NCBI GenBank assembly: GCA_034670405.1
Contig: JAXDDX010000014.1
Span: forward strand, 1,500,501-1,564,500
Reading direction: 5' to 3'
Length of the DNA stretch: 64,000 nucleotides
DNA from: Hoplostethus atlanticus
Lineage: Eukaryota; Chordata; Actinopteri; Trachichthyiformes; Trachichthyidae
Shown: positions 10,756 through 21,035 of the stretch, one piece after another
Layout: each line of letters opens with the position of its first letter
Numbering within the stretch: position 1 is the stretch's first letter
The notes under the pieces: model-generated
Database searches by the model: none
Told to the model about the DNA's origin: nothing
Seen by the model: only the letters and a program-made list of their open reading frames with translations
Program-made: the position numbers and the translations under genes

Positions 10756-11776
10756 AGCTGGGCTCAAAGAGGACAGAATCAAATGCATACAGTGTACATT
10801 GCAACCAATAAAATAGTTTCAATGCTGTGATGTGTGTTACCTTGTTTACAGTGAGCCGTTAAACTGGCTGAACTAACTTTAACTATCAATATTGCAAATA
10901 TGCTTCTGCAAACATATCAAAAGAACAAGTGCATCAGAAAGGAAAATACAGTCAAACAAAACTGAACTTCAACGTTAATAATGTTACATCCCTGACGTCC
11001 ACAACTCCGTTGGAGCCTGGCCCTCCAACCATAGGACCAGCGCAGCGGCAGCCAGAAGAACCCCAAAGCAGCAGCCCTGTGCCCGTTGAGACTGTCAAAC
11101 TGCCGGCATTGAACCAAAACAGGCTAGCGCTGGCTGCCTGGAGGGTTGTTGTTGGGACATAGAGACGGGTAAAGCTGCACAGCTAATTGTAGCCAAAAAG
11201 GAGACCGCTAGATCGTTTGGCCAGCCTGTGGTGCAAGCAAGCTATAGTTACTGCGCAGAAGTTTAGTGCGAGTCTCCGGTGTATCTACCGCTACACACAC
11301 ACACAGTCACACATACACTCTTTTTGGCCCCCGCACTTCTGAAATGAATCCGGCGCCCGTGCTTGGAAGACAGGTTATATAGGCAGTCGTGTTCTTGCCA
11401 CATATCTACAAGCCTTTCCTCCATCTCAGCTGTCCAAAGCACTCGTACAACAGTTTGTTGTTTCTTCATTCACTTCCTTGTCCTTGTAGATTGTCTCTCT
11501 CATTGGCTATTGTGGTCCCGCTCGGAAAGCAGTGACGTAATCATCACGATTTTAAATCCTAGATATCAAACATGTTTGATATTATCGGGGCGGCCCCGAT
11601 GCGTCCCCGAGCAGATCTGGAGGTTTAAGATTGGATCTGTAAACCGCTCACATTACCAGATAATCGGTGCTGAACATCGGTGCCGAACAAGGTCCCGTCC
11701 AGATTACTCCGCCGATTGTCGGGAGGGGGGAATCGGGGATAAATCGGCCCAATTATCCTCTAGTCTGAGCCCGGCC
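10756..11776 (-). mobile_element. Harbinger-like element, about 1.02 kb, internally deleted
   Basis: The right end, reading inwards, starts GGCCGGGCTCAGACTAGAGG. The left end starts AGCTGGGCTCAAAGAGGACA, a degenerate match with a short gap. TAA flanks both ends (10753-10755 and 11777-11779). An exon with a MADF/SANT-like start lies on the minus strand at 11368-11469, as expected for the accessory DNA-binding gene of Harbinger elements. No transposase core remains. The right TIR shares CCGGGnTCAGACTA with the element at 35733, so the two are probably the same family. Confidence 0.6.
11368..11469 (-). pseudogene. MADF/SANT-like exon of a Harbinger accessory gene
   Basis: The frame from 11469 reads MKKQQTVVRVLWTAEMEERL then VDMWQEHDCLYNLSSK. 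W-T-x-E-M-E-E-R-L-V-D-x-W followed by C-L-Y-N is typical of MADF or Myb/SANT-like domains that fish Harbinger elements encode beside the nuclease. Those proteins bind the element's DNA and help the nuclease reach the nucleus. After SSK the similarity stops and the frame soon runs into a (CA)n stretch. It is a partial domain in a deleted element, with no evidence of function. Confidence 0.6.
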
Positions 11777-12035
11777 TAAGAAAACGTGAAGCCTAGGGAG
11801 TGCTGCTATGATGGGACAGGGAATCTAGGCTATTCAACACAGCTGGAGCCCAAGCTCAAATGGCCTTAGTTTTGTGTTAAATTAAAGTGTGATTCTTTTT
11901 GAAAGTGTTCTTCTCTTTTTTCTTTGCTATTTTTGTAAACCTGTTAACTGTGCACTAAACAAATTAAATGCTAAGACATTTAGCCAACCATCTACAACAC
12001 CATAGCTATCTTGTTAACGTTAGTCCACTAGCACT

Positions 12036-12414
12036 ACTGGCACGGTGGCACATTGCTTGCACTGCTGCCTCACAACAAGAAGGTCCTGGGTTTGATTCCC
12101 GCCTGGGGCGCTGTTGACTCTGGGGTGCCCAGGTGGGTTATCTCCCGGGCCTTTCTGTGTGGAGTTTGCATGTTCTCCCCGTGCTCACATGGGTCTCCTC
12201 CTATAAAGAACTCCATCTAAAAACATGCAACATCCTGTCCTGTCCCTGACCAAGATGAGGACGTACACCTGGAACTGGTCCCCGGGCGCTGGTATTGGAG
12301 GCTGCCCACTGCTCCCTGGCTGTCCCTGGAGGACACCCTACGCTGCATGTGTGTGTGTGTTGGTGCGTGTGTGCACCCCGAGTTGCAAATAAAGTAATCT
12401 TCTTCTTCTTCTAG
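12036..12414 (+). mobile_element. tRNA-headed SINE, family B copy 1
   Basis: It opens with GGCACGGTGGCAC...GCTTGCACTGCTGCC and a B-box-like GGGTTTGATTCCC, then a body including GGCGCTGTTGACTCTGGGG, GGAGTTTGCATGTTCTCCCC, CATCCTGTCCTGTCCCTGAC and CCCGGGCGCTGGT. It ends in CAAATAAAGTAAT and a (CTT)n tail. The same order appears inverted at 58340-58796. SINEs of this kind are copied by LINE machinery from Pol III transcripts. The tRNA-like head is degenerate. A clear target duplication was not found. Confidence 0.8.
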
Positions 12415-12420
12415 TTTCAT

Positions 12421-13029
12421 GCATTTGTCAACACTTGGTGGACCTTCTGGGGGGTTCGTAACCGCATCATCATTCAGATGGAGATGGACAGAATTTGCAA
12501 CTGTAAGTGATTAGTAAAGCACTCTGAAAAATGGCTACTGCAAGCCCGCATGTTGGTAGTGCTGGTGTCCGGCCTAATGTACCCATCGGGAGGACCTCAG
12601 AGGGTCAGTCAGGAAAGAGAATACATTTGTGGTGGTCTGACACACATGGCAAGTACAACGAAGATTTACCATTTACAAACAAGTAAATAGAGAAATGTTA
12701 TAAAATGGAAGAATAATGAAGAATAAGCACATGTTCTGTCTCATAGCTGGCTCCGACTAGTACCAGTTAGTAAATGAGCAGGACAGCAGTCCTTGCACTC
12801 ACCCATCTCTAGTTGGGATGGCAACAATTTGCTACTCGGATTGGATTTTTATATTATTGATGTCAGACGTCATGAGGAAGGCTGTCATCCCTCCTGTCAT
12901 TCCTCCTGACCTCCCTGCAGCCTCAAGTTCCTCTTCCTCTCTCTCCCTTTCTCTCTCTCCATCCACTTCCCACTCCCTCTAGTCTCCTCTCTGTTCTGTG
13001 TTGTGTTTTGTTTCAGGTCCTATCGTACC
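12421..13029. other. Intergenic, pyrimidine-rich at the right
   Basis: No gene was recognised. 12880-13000 is rich in CCTCCTG and TCTCTC. Confidence 0.35.
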
Positions 13030-13466
13030 TGTCATGCCCACCAGGGTTCCCAATGTGTTCTGCCACTACTCACCTGTTCCACATCTGTAATCCATCAACC
13101 TCGCTATTCCCCTCATCAGCTGCGCTCCATTTCTCATCAGTCCCTAGCAGTGTATATATACCAGCCTGTCCCCCACTCTTGTTTGCCAGATTGTCTAATG
13201 TGTTACTTAGCTTTCCTGCGTTCCATGTCCTGGCCTACCGGTTACCTGATCTCTGCTTTGACTTTGCTTTGCCTGATCCCCTGTCTGATTTGTTTGCCTC
13301 TGATTCTGGTTACCCTGACCCTTGCTTTGCCTGACCCTGCCTTGCCTGACCCTTGCCTAGTTTGGTTGCCTTTATTGCTTGCTTTACACTCCAGTAAAGT
13401 ATTGGACTCACACTCCATCTGCCTCCTCGTGTCTGCATCTGGGTCCAACTTTACTTGCCCGTTACA
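13030..13466 (+). mobile_element. Solo LTR-like element, 437 bp, TGTCATG...GTTACA
   Basis: It begins TGTCATGCCCACC and ends CCCGTTACA, so it has TGT...ACA ends. A TATATATACC box near 13151 and an AGTAAAGTATTGG polyadenylation-like site near 13394 suggest plus orientation. Between them are tandem-like CTGACCCTTGC/CCTTGCCTGAC repeats. The flanking five bases (GTACC and GACTA) do not match, so integration is not proven by a duplication. It resembles fish Gypsy LTRs. It is opposite in orientation to the Gypsy pol fragment that follows, so the two are probably independent. The 165- and 108-codon frames here are not genes. Confidence 0.6.
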
Positions 13467-13619
13467 GACTACCTTGAAATGCCAACTATTACATCATTGA
13501 TCTGGGTGGGGGTTAGTGCAGAGTGCAGCAGGACTGTAAAATTCAGCCGATAGTGGGCAGGAAAATATGAGCTTCTCTTCTTCTATTAAAAATGGTGGTA
13601 TGATACTCTCTCAGAAACA

Positions 13620-14187
13620 CTGAACTCATACCCAGGATTGAGATATGGCCGCACACTACAAACCAACCCTGTGTTGCCCACCTGTTCTACCACCACGTGT
13701 GGCGCTGGATCCCACCATTTACAGCTTCCCCTGACCCTGCCTGTTCCCATTCCTCACAAATACCCTTTCACCGGGTAGTAAAGATAAAGCCTTGGCTCTG
13801 CGGCCATAAAACTGCTTGTGTTGGGCAGCGACACTACCCATGTTTTCCCTAGCCAACTGGTAAGATAACGCTGAGCTTTTGGTGGTGATCCCTTACCCAC
13901 CCACGCATCATGGGGCCTACACCTAGCTCTGTATCTACTGGGAGTCTCAAGTTTCGCCCAAACATGAAGAAGGAAGGTGCATAACCTGTGGCACTGTGTA
14001 CAGTGTTGTTGTATGCCTGCAATAACTCTGAAAGGTACTCTGGCCACCTGCTCTGTTTTTTTGCCTCTAGGGAGCATAGCATGTTCAATAATGTCTCGTT
14101 CATCCGCTCAACACTACCATTCCTGGCTGGGTGGTACGGGGTTGTCCTACTCTTAACAATGCCGTAGCATTCACAGAGCTGATGCAT
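13620..14187 (-). pseudogene. Gypsy integrase, C-terminal core and tail, frameshifted
   Basis: MHQLCECYGIVKSRTTPYHP is followed by ARNGSVERMNETLLNMLCSL, which holds the catalytic Glu of the DDE triad. Then comes WPEYLSELLQAYNNTVHSAT and GYAPSFFMFGRNLRLPVD, all typical of Gypsy integrases, which insert the DNA copy into the genome. Around 13850-13900 the frame shifts, and the tail continues in another frame with H-K-Q-F-Y and later V-R-P-Y-L. The first Asp-containing part lies upstream in broken sequence. The enzyme cannot be made as it stands. Confidence 0.85.
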
Positions 14188-15197
14188 TAAGATAGATTCA
14201 CAATTGGGACCCCTATCAGAATGGAAGTGTGCGGGACAACGAAAAGTCTATCACATGGGACCACAAGGCCTTAACTGGTCCCACGTAGTAATAGCGAGTA
14301 AATAGATCTGTCATAACTAAGATATTCTGATACACATCAGTGGGCCTGCCCAGGGAAAGGAAGTCTAAGCCTACCACCTCTAGCGGGTAAGACAGAAAGG
14401 GGCTTTAGGCTCTGTCCTATTCTGCAAGCTACAGGTGACACAGCCGTTCTTCTTCTCCATTCCAGGCCAGATGAAGCGTCCTCATATCCAGGACAAGGTC
14501 CCCTCCACCCCAGCATGAGCAGCTGCTTCGTGACACTTTTTCCAGACCTCCTGGCACTTGCCTGTAGGGCACACAATCTGAAAATGCATCTCATGGGTAT
14601 TGAAATCAATCACCTTCCGATACAGTGCACCCCCATGAACCTGGAGCTTTTTCCACTGCTGCGCCAGTTTCTGTGCCCTCCAAGGCATAGCTCTCTGCTC
14701 TGGGCCACTCTCCACATACACACCTGGTTGTCACAGCTCTTGTAGAGCAGGGGACTGCAGGGAATCTGGAGTGCGCATCAGCATTTACATTCTCTTTTCT
14801 CATTCTCGGTACTCAAGTCAGAGGGGGCGAGTTGGGCTACCCATCGCTTCTCCACTGCACCAAGACGAGCTGTCTGAATATGGGCAAAATGTTGTAATCC
14901 GTAAAAACAGTGAACTTGGCACCTGTCAAATAATCCCTGAATTTCTCAGTTATAGCCTATTTCAGGGCCATATGTTCCAGTTTAAAGGAGCTATAATTTG
15001 CATAATTTTGTTCAGTTGGGTGTAGGCTCCTGCTGGCATAACCGATTACACGTTCTTGTCCACTACCTGTACCTGGGCCAGTACTGCTCCAAGGCCTTGG
15101 TTGCTGGCATTGGTATAAAGTGTGAAGGGTAAGGAGAAATCTGCATAGCCCAGAAGAGGGGGATTTGTCAAAGCAGTCTTTAGCTGTTCAAAAGAGG

Positions 15198-15963
15198 CTA
15201 GGGGGACCATTTAACATTTTGTGTCACAGATCTGTTATCAGCTGGAATGCCTCTCAGCAAAGCGTTCAGAGGACGTGCTACTTCAGCGAACCCAGGCACA
15301 AAACGCCTGTAGTAACCTGCTAAGCCCAAGACTGCTCTGACTTGGCATACTGTAGTGGAAATGGGCCAGTGTACAACTGCTGTAATTTTCTCTGGGTCAG
15401 GACTTACCCCAGTCCTGTCTACCACATGGCCCAGAAACTTCACCTGATGTTGGAGCAGCTTGCATTTGTCCAGCCTCAACTTCAGTCCATGCTGCCAGAG
15501 TCTGCCAAAATCCTCATTTAAATTCTGCAAGTGAGAGGAAAAACATCAGGTGGGTAAATGATTATGTCATCAAGGTATACCAGGAGGGACTCAGACCACT
15601 CAGGCACCGCTGCATCAGCCATTGAAAAGTTGCTGGGGCATTGCAGAGCCCAAATGGCATGCGTTCAAACTGGAGCAGCCCTAGGGGTGTGGTGAAGGCT
15701 GTCTTCTCCCTGTCCCTTGGGTCCATCTCCACCTGCCAATATCCACTAGCCATATCAAGGGTAGAGAACCACTCTGCTTTAGTCAGGCAAGTAAGAGTTT
15801 CCTCTATCCTGAGGAAGGGCAAAGCATCTTTATGGGTGACTGAGTTGAGCTTTCTATAGTCAACACAAAACCGCCAACTACCATCTTTCTTCTTTACCAG
15901 GACTATAGAGGTGGCCCAGGCTGCAGCTTTCCTAGATAACACCCTTTTCCAACATACCAGCAA
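15198..15963 (-). pseudogene. Gypsy reverse transcriptase, frameshifted before YLDD
   Basis: The first frame (15963-15562) reads WATSIVLVKKKDGSWRFCVD YRKLN, then FSTLDMASGYWQVEMDPRD with the first catalytic Asp, then TAFTTPLGLLQFERMPFGLC NAPATFQ. It ends in a shifted frame exactly before the YxDD box. The DNA at about 15595-15560 still encodes VYLDDIIIY in a neighbouring frame, so all three catalytic Asp residues survive. The next frame (15530-15198) carries the thumb region LKLRLDKCKLLQHQVKFLGH VVD and VLGLAGYYRRFVPGFAEVAR PLN. Confidence 0.88.
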
Positions 15964-15987
15964 GCAGAACCTTCATCTCCTTATACA

Positions 15988-16660
15988 TCAGGGGTGGTAG
16001 CAGCCTGTACCTCTCCCTAATAGGGGCTGCAGCTCCTGTAGGCATGCAGTGCTGGACCAGATCCATCTGCCCTCACTAGCTGCAAAAACCTTTGCCCACT
16101 TGTTCAATAAGGCCTGAAGATCAGCCTGCTGTAGTTTAGTTAGGTTTGGTGGATTTGACAGCTTGCTCAAATCCTCAGCTTTGGGGGTGTTTTCCCCACA
16201 GCCTCCACCACGCCCACCTCAACAGTACCATTGGAGTCCAGAGTCAGGCTCAGGTCACGGGCCCCATGCACATCAGGCTCCTCCATATTGTACAGCTTTC
16301 CCAGTTTCTGATAACAACCCATGGACAGACTATAAAGGTGTGGGTTGCAAACATGTACAGGAACTCTACCACCCCTTACCATGTTCTGGCCATCCCCAGC
16401 GCATTTTGCATGGGCAGAGCTTCCACTAGTGCACAGTAGTTTGCTCCCTTGGGGCCCATGCGGGCACGGCCACACACTACAGCTTCACTATTGGGTGGAA
16501 CCTGTACTAGTTGGCTGGCTGGCTGGCCAGACATAACCCAGGACCCCATCTCCTTCTCCAGTGGTGGCAGTGGTGTGCTGACAAACGACAAAGGCTTCCT
16601 GCCAAGCATGCTGTGCTTTTGGGTTCTATTCAGTGTGTTTCCCTGCCTTTTGCCAAACAT
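15988..16660 (-). pseudogene. Gypsy pol linker upstream of RT, two frames
   Basis: The frame 16660-16376 contains VPPNSEAVVCGRARMGPKGA. The frame 16475-16167 contains MVRGGRVPVHVCNPHLYSLS and YNMEEPDVHGARDLSLTLD. The frame from 16170 contains LSNPPNLTKLQQADLQALLN KWAKVF, the segment that normally leads into RT. This region follows the protease in Gypsy polyproteins. The motifs are recognised from the arrangement of other Gypsy elements; the protease active site (DSG/DTG) was not seen. Confidence 0.7.
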
Positions 16661-16665
16661 ATGCT

Positions 16666-17240
16666 GTGATAGGATCTGAATAAGCCGGTAAAGAAAATTA
16701 ATGAACTAATGTCAATGTTAACATTCAGCTACTGATCATTACTAGCCACTAGCCACATAAGATTAGCTATTGTGCAAGTCAGAGGTGTTAACAACTGTGA
16801 TAGGAACCTGACTAGATACTATGATTAACTAGCTCACTAACAAGCTTACATTATCTGTTAACATAAAATATATCAAATGTATCAATGATGAAATAAGTTC
16901 CTGGCCAAAAAAGCACAGAAATTAACCATGTCTATTTGTGTCGAAATGCTATCAGCTGTTCACAAAGGGTACGTTACAGTATGTCACCTGAAAGCCCTCT
17001 ATTCATATGACAAATATGACAATACTTTACTATTTATTATTGCTTAACATGTGTCTGTAGGCTTGAGAGTGGCTCTTTGTATGTCATGATGCGATTATGG
17101 GTGTGTGGTGGTCACTAAATTTAAGGGACACAATTTATTTCACAATTTAATATTTATTACATCCATTCTGATGCTGCATCAATAGTAGGCCTATGTTCTT
17201 ATGTAGTAAAAGGCCCATTGTAATAATACCATTGTTTAGA
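16666..17240. other. Intergenic, AT-rich
   Basis: No features recognised. Confidence 0.35.
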
Positions 17241-17442
17241 ATAAGGCAATCCTAAGTGCCTTCCCGCATGTTTCCAAACACACGCACATATTCCCGCATG
17301 TTCGCTCGTAGGTTTTGATTGTACCAACGAACAAATTCAGATACGAACAAAATTATGAATGACACTGTATTCGTACAAACATTTGTACGAACGCTTTATG
17401 ATCAAATCTGATCTTACGCACGTTCCATGAATGAGGCCCAAT
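17241..17442. mobile_element. MITE family C fragment, copy 1
   Basis: It shares the block series GTGCC-TTCCCGCATGTTTCCAAACA, GTAGGTTTTGAT, CAACGAACAAATTCAGA, ACGAACAAAATTATGAATGA and TACGAACGCTTTATGATCAA with 20543-20741 and 52800-53150, and ends in ATGAATGAGGCCCAATG. The left terminal repeat (ATTGGGCCTCATTCA) was not found here, so this copy is truncated on the left. Confidence 0.75.
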
Positions 17443-17469
17443 GTCCTCAAACTAACTCATTTCAAAGGT

Positions 17470-17645
17470 CACACTGAATATTTTTCTGGGATATACCATT
17501 AAAAGTATGGGTGACAAGTGTTTCAGTGGAATATACCTTTGAAAGTATAAGCAGAGGTAGGCCAGAATATACCTTTAGAAGTATGAGTAGTAGTAATGAT
17601 ATTTGAGCTGAGTATTCCATTGTACTACAACTACTACTTACCATT
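17470..17645. repeat. Imperfect local repeats of GAATATACCTTTgAAGTAT
   Basis: Three related segments, with ATATACCATTAAAAGTATG, ATATACCTTTGAAAGTAT and ATATACCTTTAGAAGTATG, are spaced about 37-60 bp apart. Their origin is unclear. Confidence 0.5.
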
Positions 17646-19204
17646 GTAAGTAATTATAGTGTTGTAGCGGAATATAGGGTCAAGACAGTGAATGAATTAA
17701 TGAGACCACTGCACAGGACAGGACAGAAAATGATCCACCTCTACTCGGTAAGTAAAGGTAGTTTTTATGCACTGTTTTGAGGCAACATTAATGTAAAATG
17801 TAGGGTTTTCTTGTCTAAACCTCATGTTTTATTTACTGAATATGTGTTTATATCAGTACAGTCCTCTCACAGAGAATCTCACTTTTAAGTGATCCAAAGT
17901 GCTGACAACACCTCAGAAGTTATCTCATGTCTGTGCACATCAATTTTTTGACAAGTTTGAGAAGGTTATTTGCAATGCTGACAAAACAAGGCAATCATGT
18001 TTGTCCCCTTTCACAGATCCTTCAAAAAAGCCAGCGTGAGTAAAAATACATGCTTGAAAGCAGAAATAATTGGTAAGACCATACACATCTCCCAATATTG
18101 AGGGGTACCTGTTGGCAACAAAACTATGCTTATGGCCGCAGCTGTGTAACAATCTATTAGGATGGTTGAAAATAACAATAGTGTACTCGTTTCATACATA
18201 TGAATCCATGGGATGGTAAATTTTAAGTAATAGATTACAGTCATAAATCATTGAGTGGGTTGATATCATGTTTTTTGGACATGGCTCATTAGGGTTTCAT
18301 ACTTAGATGGTGTCTGGGATTTATTTCCAGACTTCACAAACAAAGGAAAGCAGACAGTATTAGACCCTTGATAATAACCCTAGATATAGCCCTTTCAAAT
18401 AATTCATACATCCTTTGATTCACTGGGTGAGGATGGAAGATGATAAAGATTAATGTCTAATTTGTAGGACTAATTGATCAGATAGTCTCGATGTCTGAGA
18501 AACTATAATTCCGATCAAGATCAAAAGACATATTAAAATACACATTACAAACACTTGTATCACCTTATTTATTGGTGAACACAAAAGATGACCAATCCCA
18601 TGCAAAAGCTTCTCTCTCTTTGAAGAGTAAAGCACTGACCCTTATCTGTAGCTTTTCAGGATGCCAGAGAAGAGATATTAGTCATTTTCCATGAAAGTCA
18701 AATGCTAGAAGATACAGTTTGGTTTCAGATGTCTTGAGGACTGGTTTGTTTGGGCTAAACGATACCTTCGTCTACCCATCAATGCTTAATGTGCTCCCTC
18801 TTGCCATACCTTAGTTAGACCTATTGATTGAGAAAAGAGAAAAGCATAAAATCATTTGAAAAACCAAGAGCAATATTTTAAATGTTATATTTGCAAAAAA
18901 AGTTGCAAAAAATGAAAAAGCAGTTTTTTTTCAAATCAAAAGCGAAAAAATGAAAAAACAACAAATATATCATGAAACATTTTTCAATAAGGAGCCAATT
19001 ACCAAGTTATACAAAAGTGCCTGGACCGATGTAAAGAAACAGAAAATTCTGTCCAATTTTCTAAAATTTAAATGTTTTGCCCCTTGGATAAATTGAGATT
19101 ATAGACTTGCTCCATTTTCTAATTTGTCTTTGAAAAAATGGGAATTGAAAATTTGGTCATGGACACTGAAGTGATATTCATTTAAAGCTCAGGCCACAGG
19201 ATCA
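17646..19204. other. Intergenic, AT-rich
   Basis: No gene was recognised. 18880-18965 is strongly A-rich (repeated GAAAAA words). Confidence 0.35.
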
Positions 19205-20005
19205 TTGACATGCGGGAGACCAAAGCAAGGGCTAGACTTGCTTCAAAAGGTCAGCTATCGTCCCTATGCCCAAGCCCACCAACCCAGCCTGTCTGAATGG
19301 CCTGTTGCCCTGACCTCCGTGGTGATGAATTGCTTTGAGAGGCTAATCAAGGACTTCATCTGCTCCTCCCTTCCCAGAAATATAGACCCACTACAGTTCG
19401 CCTACCGCCCCAACAGAGCAACGGACGATGCCATCTCACACATCCTACACACCACCCTATCCCACCTCGACACCGGCAGGGGGAACTATGTGAGACTGCT
19501 GTTCACTGACTACAGTTCAGCTTTCAATACCATAGTCCCCTCCAGGCTGGCCATCAAGCTCAGAGACCTTGGACTGAGCACCTCACTCTGCGACTGGATG
19601 CTGGACTTTCTAACTGGCAGACCCCAGGTGGTGAGAGTGGGAGGCTGCACCTCCAACACCATCACCCTTAACACGGGAGCCCCCCAAGGTCGCGTCCTGA
19701 GGCCCCTGCTGTACTCCCTCTACACACATGACTGCGTGGCCACACACTGCTCCAACACCATCGTGAAGTTTGCATGGCCTACCACCACGCTGTCGTGAAG
19801 ATGACACGGTGATGGTAGGCCTGATCACTAACAACGATGAGAAGGCCTACCTGGACGAGGTCATTACAGGATCATTAAGGACACTACCCATCCCAACAAT
19901 GGACTGTTCAGACTGCTGAGGTCAGGCAAGCGCCTCTGCAGTCACATGGCCAAGACAGAGAGGCTCAGGAGGAGCTTCTATCCTCAGGCCATTAGAACAC
20001 TCACA
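19205..20005 (+). pseudogene. LINE reverse transcriptase, broken at FADD
   Basis: The frame includes [32 protein letters not shown] [40 protein letters not shown] with the first catalytic Asp, and [20 protein letters not shown]. This enzyme copies LINE RNA into the genome. The FADD active site is split: 25 extra bases lie between TTTGCA and GATGAC, after which DDTVMVGLITNNDEKAYLDE resumes in another frame. The C-terminal HPNN...SGKRLCSHMAKTERLRRSFY block follows a large deletion. It is non-functional. RT strand, order and motifs are seen directly. Confidence 0.87.
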
Positions 20006-20340
20006 CAACCAACCAATAATGACTCTTTGCATAACTATGCAACATTTTATTGGACTCTGGTTTTTTACATTGCACATTTCATGTACATACACACTTGACT
20101 TTCTATTGTTTATTTTGACATTGCCATATTGTCTATATATTTATTTTACTATTGTACATTTTATTTTAGTTCTTGTAGTAGTTTTTTGTATTATCTCCTA
20201 GTTTTAGCCCCCTTTCCCTTTCATCCTTAGCGTAGTTACTCAGAGCATGCCACCACGTATTTCACTGCACTTTTGTACCACTATAACTCTGTATGTGAAG
20301 AATAAAACCTTTGAACCTTTTGAACCTTTGAACTTGCTTC
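19205..20340 (+). mobile_element. LINE (L2/Rex1-like) fragment with 3' end
   Basis: It contains most of the reverse transcriptase palm, a C-terminal remnant, a 3' UTR and a repeated tail TTTGAACCTTTTGAACC at about 20310-20333. The element is truncated at the 5' end near 19205 and internally deleted: just after DEV at about 19862 the sequence jumps to GGATCATTAAGGACACTACC, which encodes the IIKDTTHPNNGLF-type C-terminal region. The exact clade within the L2/CR1/Rex1 group cannot be settled by eye. Confidence 0.85.
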
Positions 20341-20542
20341 TCATTGATCAGTGGGGCCCCTTGTCCTGCCCACCATCCTGCCTCACTTTTGGCATCACTA
20401 CAATGTGGCAGTTGTTGGATACATGACTTTCCTGAATGATCCGCTGGCAGGCATGAAGAAGGAGGACTATTGAGGACTATGGAGGAGGACTCATGATATA
20501 ATTGTGCACAGCAGCATATTACTGTAATTGATTTTGCATAAA

Positions 20543-20741
20543 CAATAAAGCATCCAAAGTGCCTGACCGCATGTTTCCAAACACACACGCATATTTCCAG
20601 ACACTCGTAGGTTTTGATCACATCAACAAACAAATTCAGATTCAGACGAACAAAAATTATGAATGATACAGTGTTTGTAGAAACGTTCGTATGAACACTT
20701 TACGATCAAATCATACGCACATTTCATGAATAAGGCCCATT
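20543..20741. mobile_element. MITE family C fragment, copy 2
   Basis: It is collinear with 17241-17442: CCGCATGTTTCCAAACACAC, TCGTAGGTTTTGATCA, AACAAACAAATTCAGA, AATTATGAATGATACAGTG, and TACGATCAAATCATACGCAC, ending in CATGAATAAGGCCCAT. The left end is missing as in copy 1. Confidence 0.75.
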
Positions 20742-20933
20742 GAGTACAACATCTAATTTCAGATCCTATCCCCTTAATCACAAGATGCAGTTTGTTACAG
20801 AACATTAACAAGCTAGGAAGCAGGACAGTGTCACAGTCAACAAAATAACTACAAGTGCGCTAGTGTTTTATAGGTGCTTGGGTGGGGTGATGCATGATTG
20901 GAATGAGTGAAACTGTTGGCTTTATAAAGCTGG

Positions 20934-21035
20934 CTCATGCTTGTGTGACTTCTACCATACTGCCATACTTATGCAAGGGATCTTAGGGCTCTACGTAGCC
21001 TACAGAGTGCATACCATAAGTCCCCTTAACATTGT
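20934..21035. repeat. Dispersed repeat segment, pairs with 43736-43836 (inverted)
   Basis: It shares ATGCTTGTGTGACTTCTACC, TACTGCC, and a GTGCATACCATAAGTCCCCT-like block with the reverse complement of 43736-43836. The family is unknown. Confidence 0.6.

Larger units (their letters stand above)
13615..16665 (-). mobile_element. Ty3/Gypsy retrotransposon pol fragment, about 3.05 kb
   Basis: Read on the minus strand, the order is: a linker downstream of protease (16660 to about 15990), reverse transcriptase (15963-15198), a degraded RNase H region (about 15200-14750), an H2C2-like integrase zinc region (14721-14482), the integrase core (14187 to about 13850), and a C-terminal tail with WDPAPHVVVEQV and VRPYLNPGYE near 13700-13620. 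This is the canonical Gypsy order. It lacks gag, both LTRs and the primer-binding site, and has several frameshifts. It is a decayed internal fragment. Confidence 0.88.

Noticed and set aside
13003..13500. 165-codon frame with hydrophobic segments
   Set aside because: It coincides with the TG...CA LTR-like element and its CTGACC repeats; no domain.
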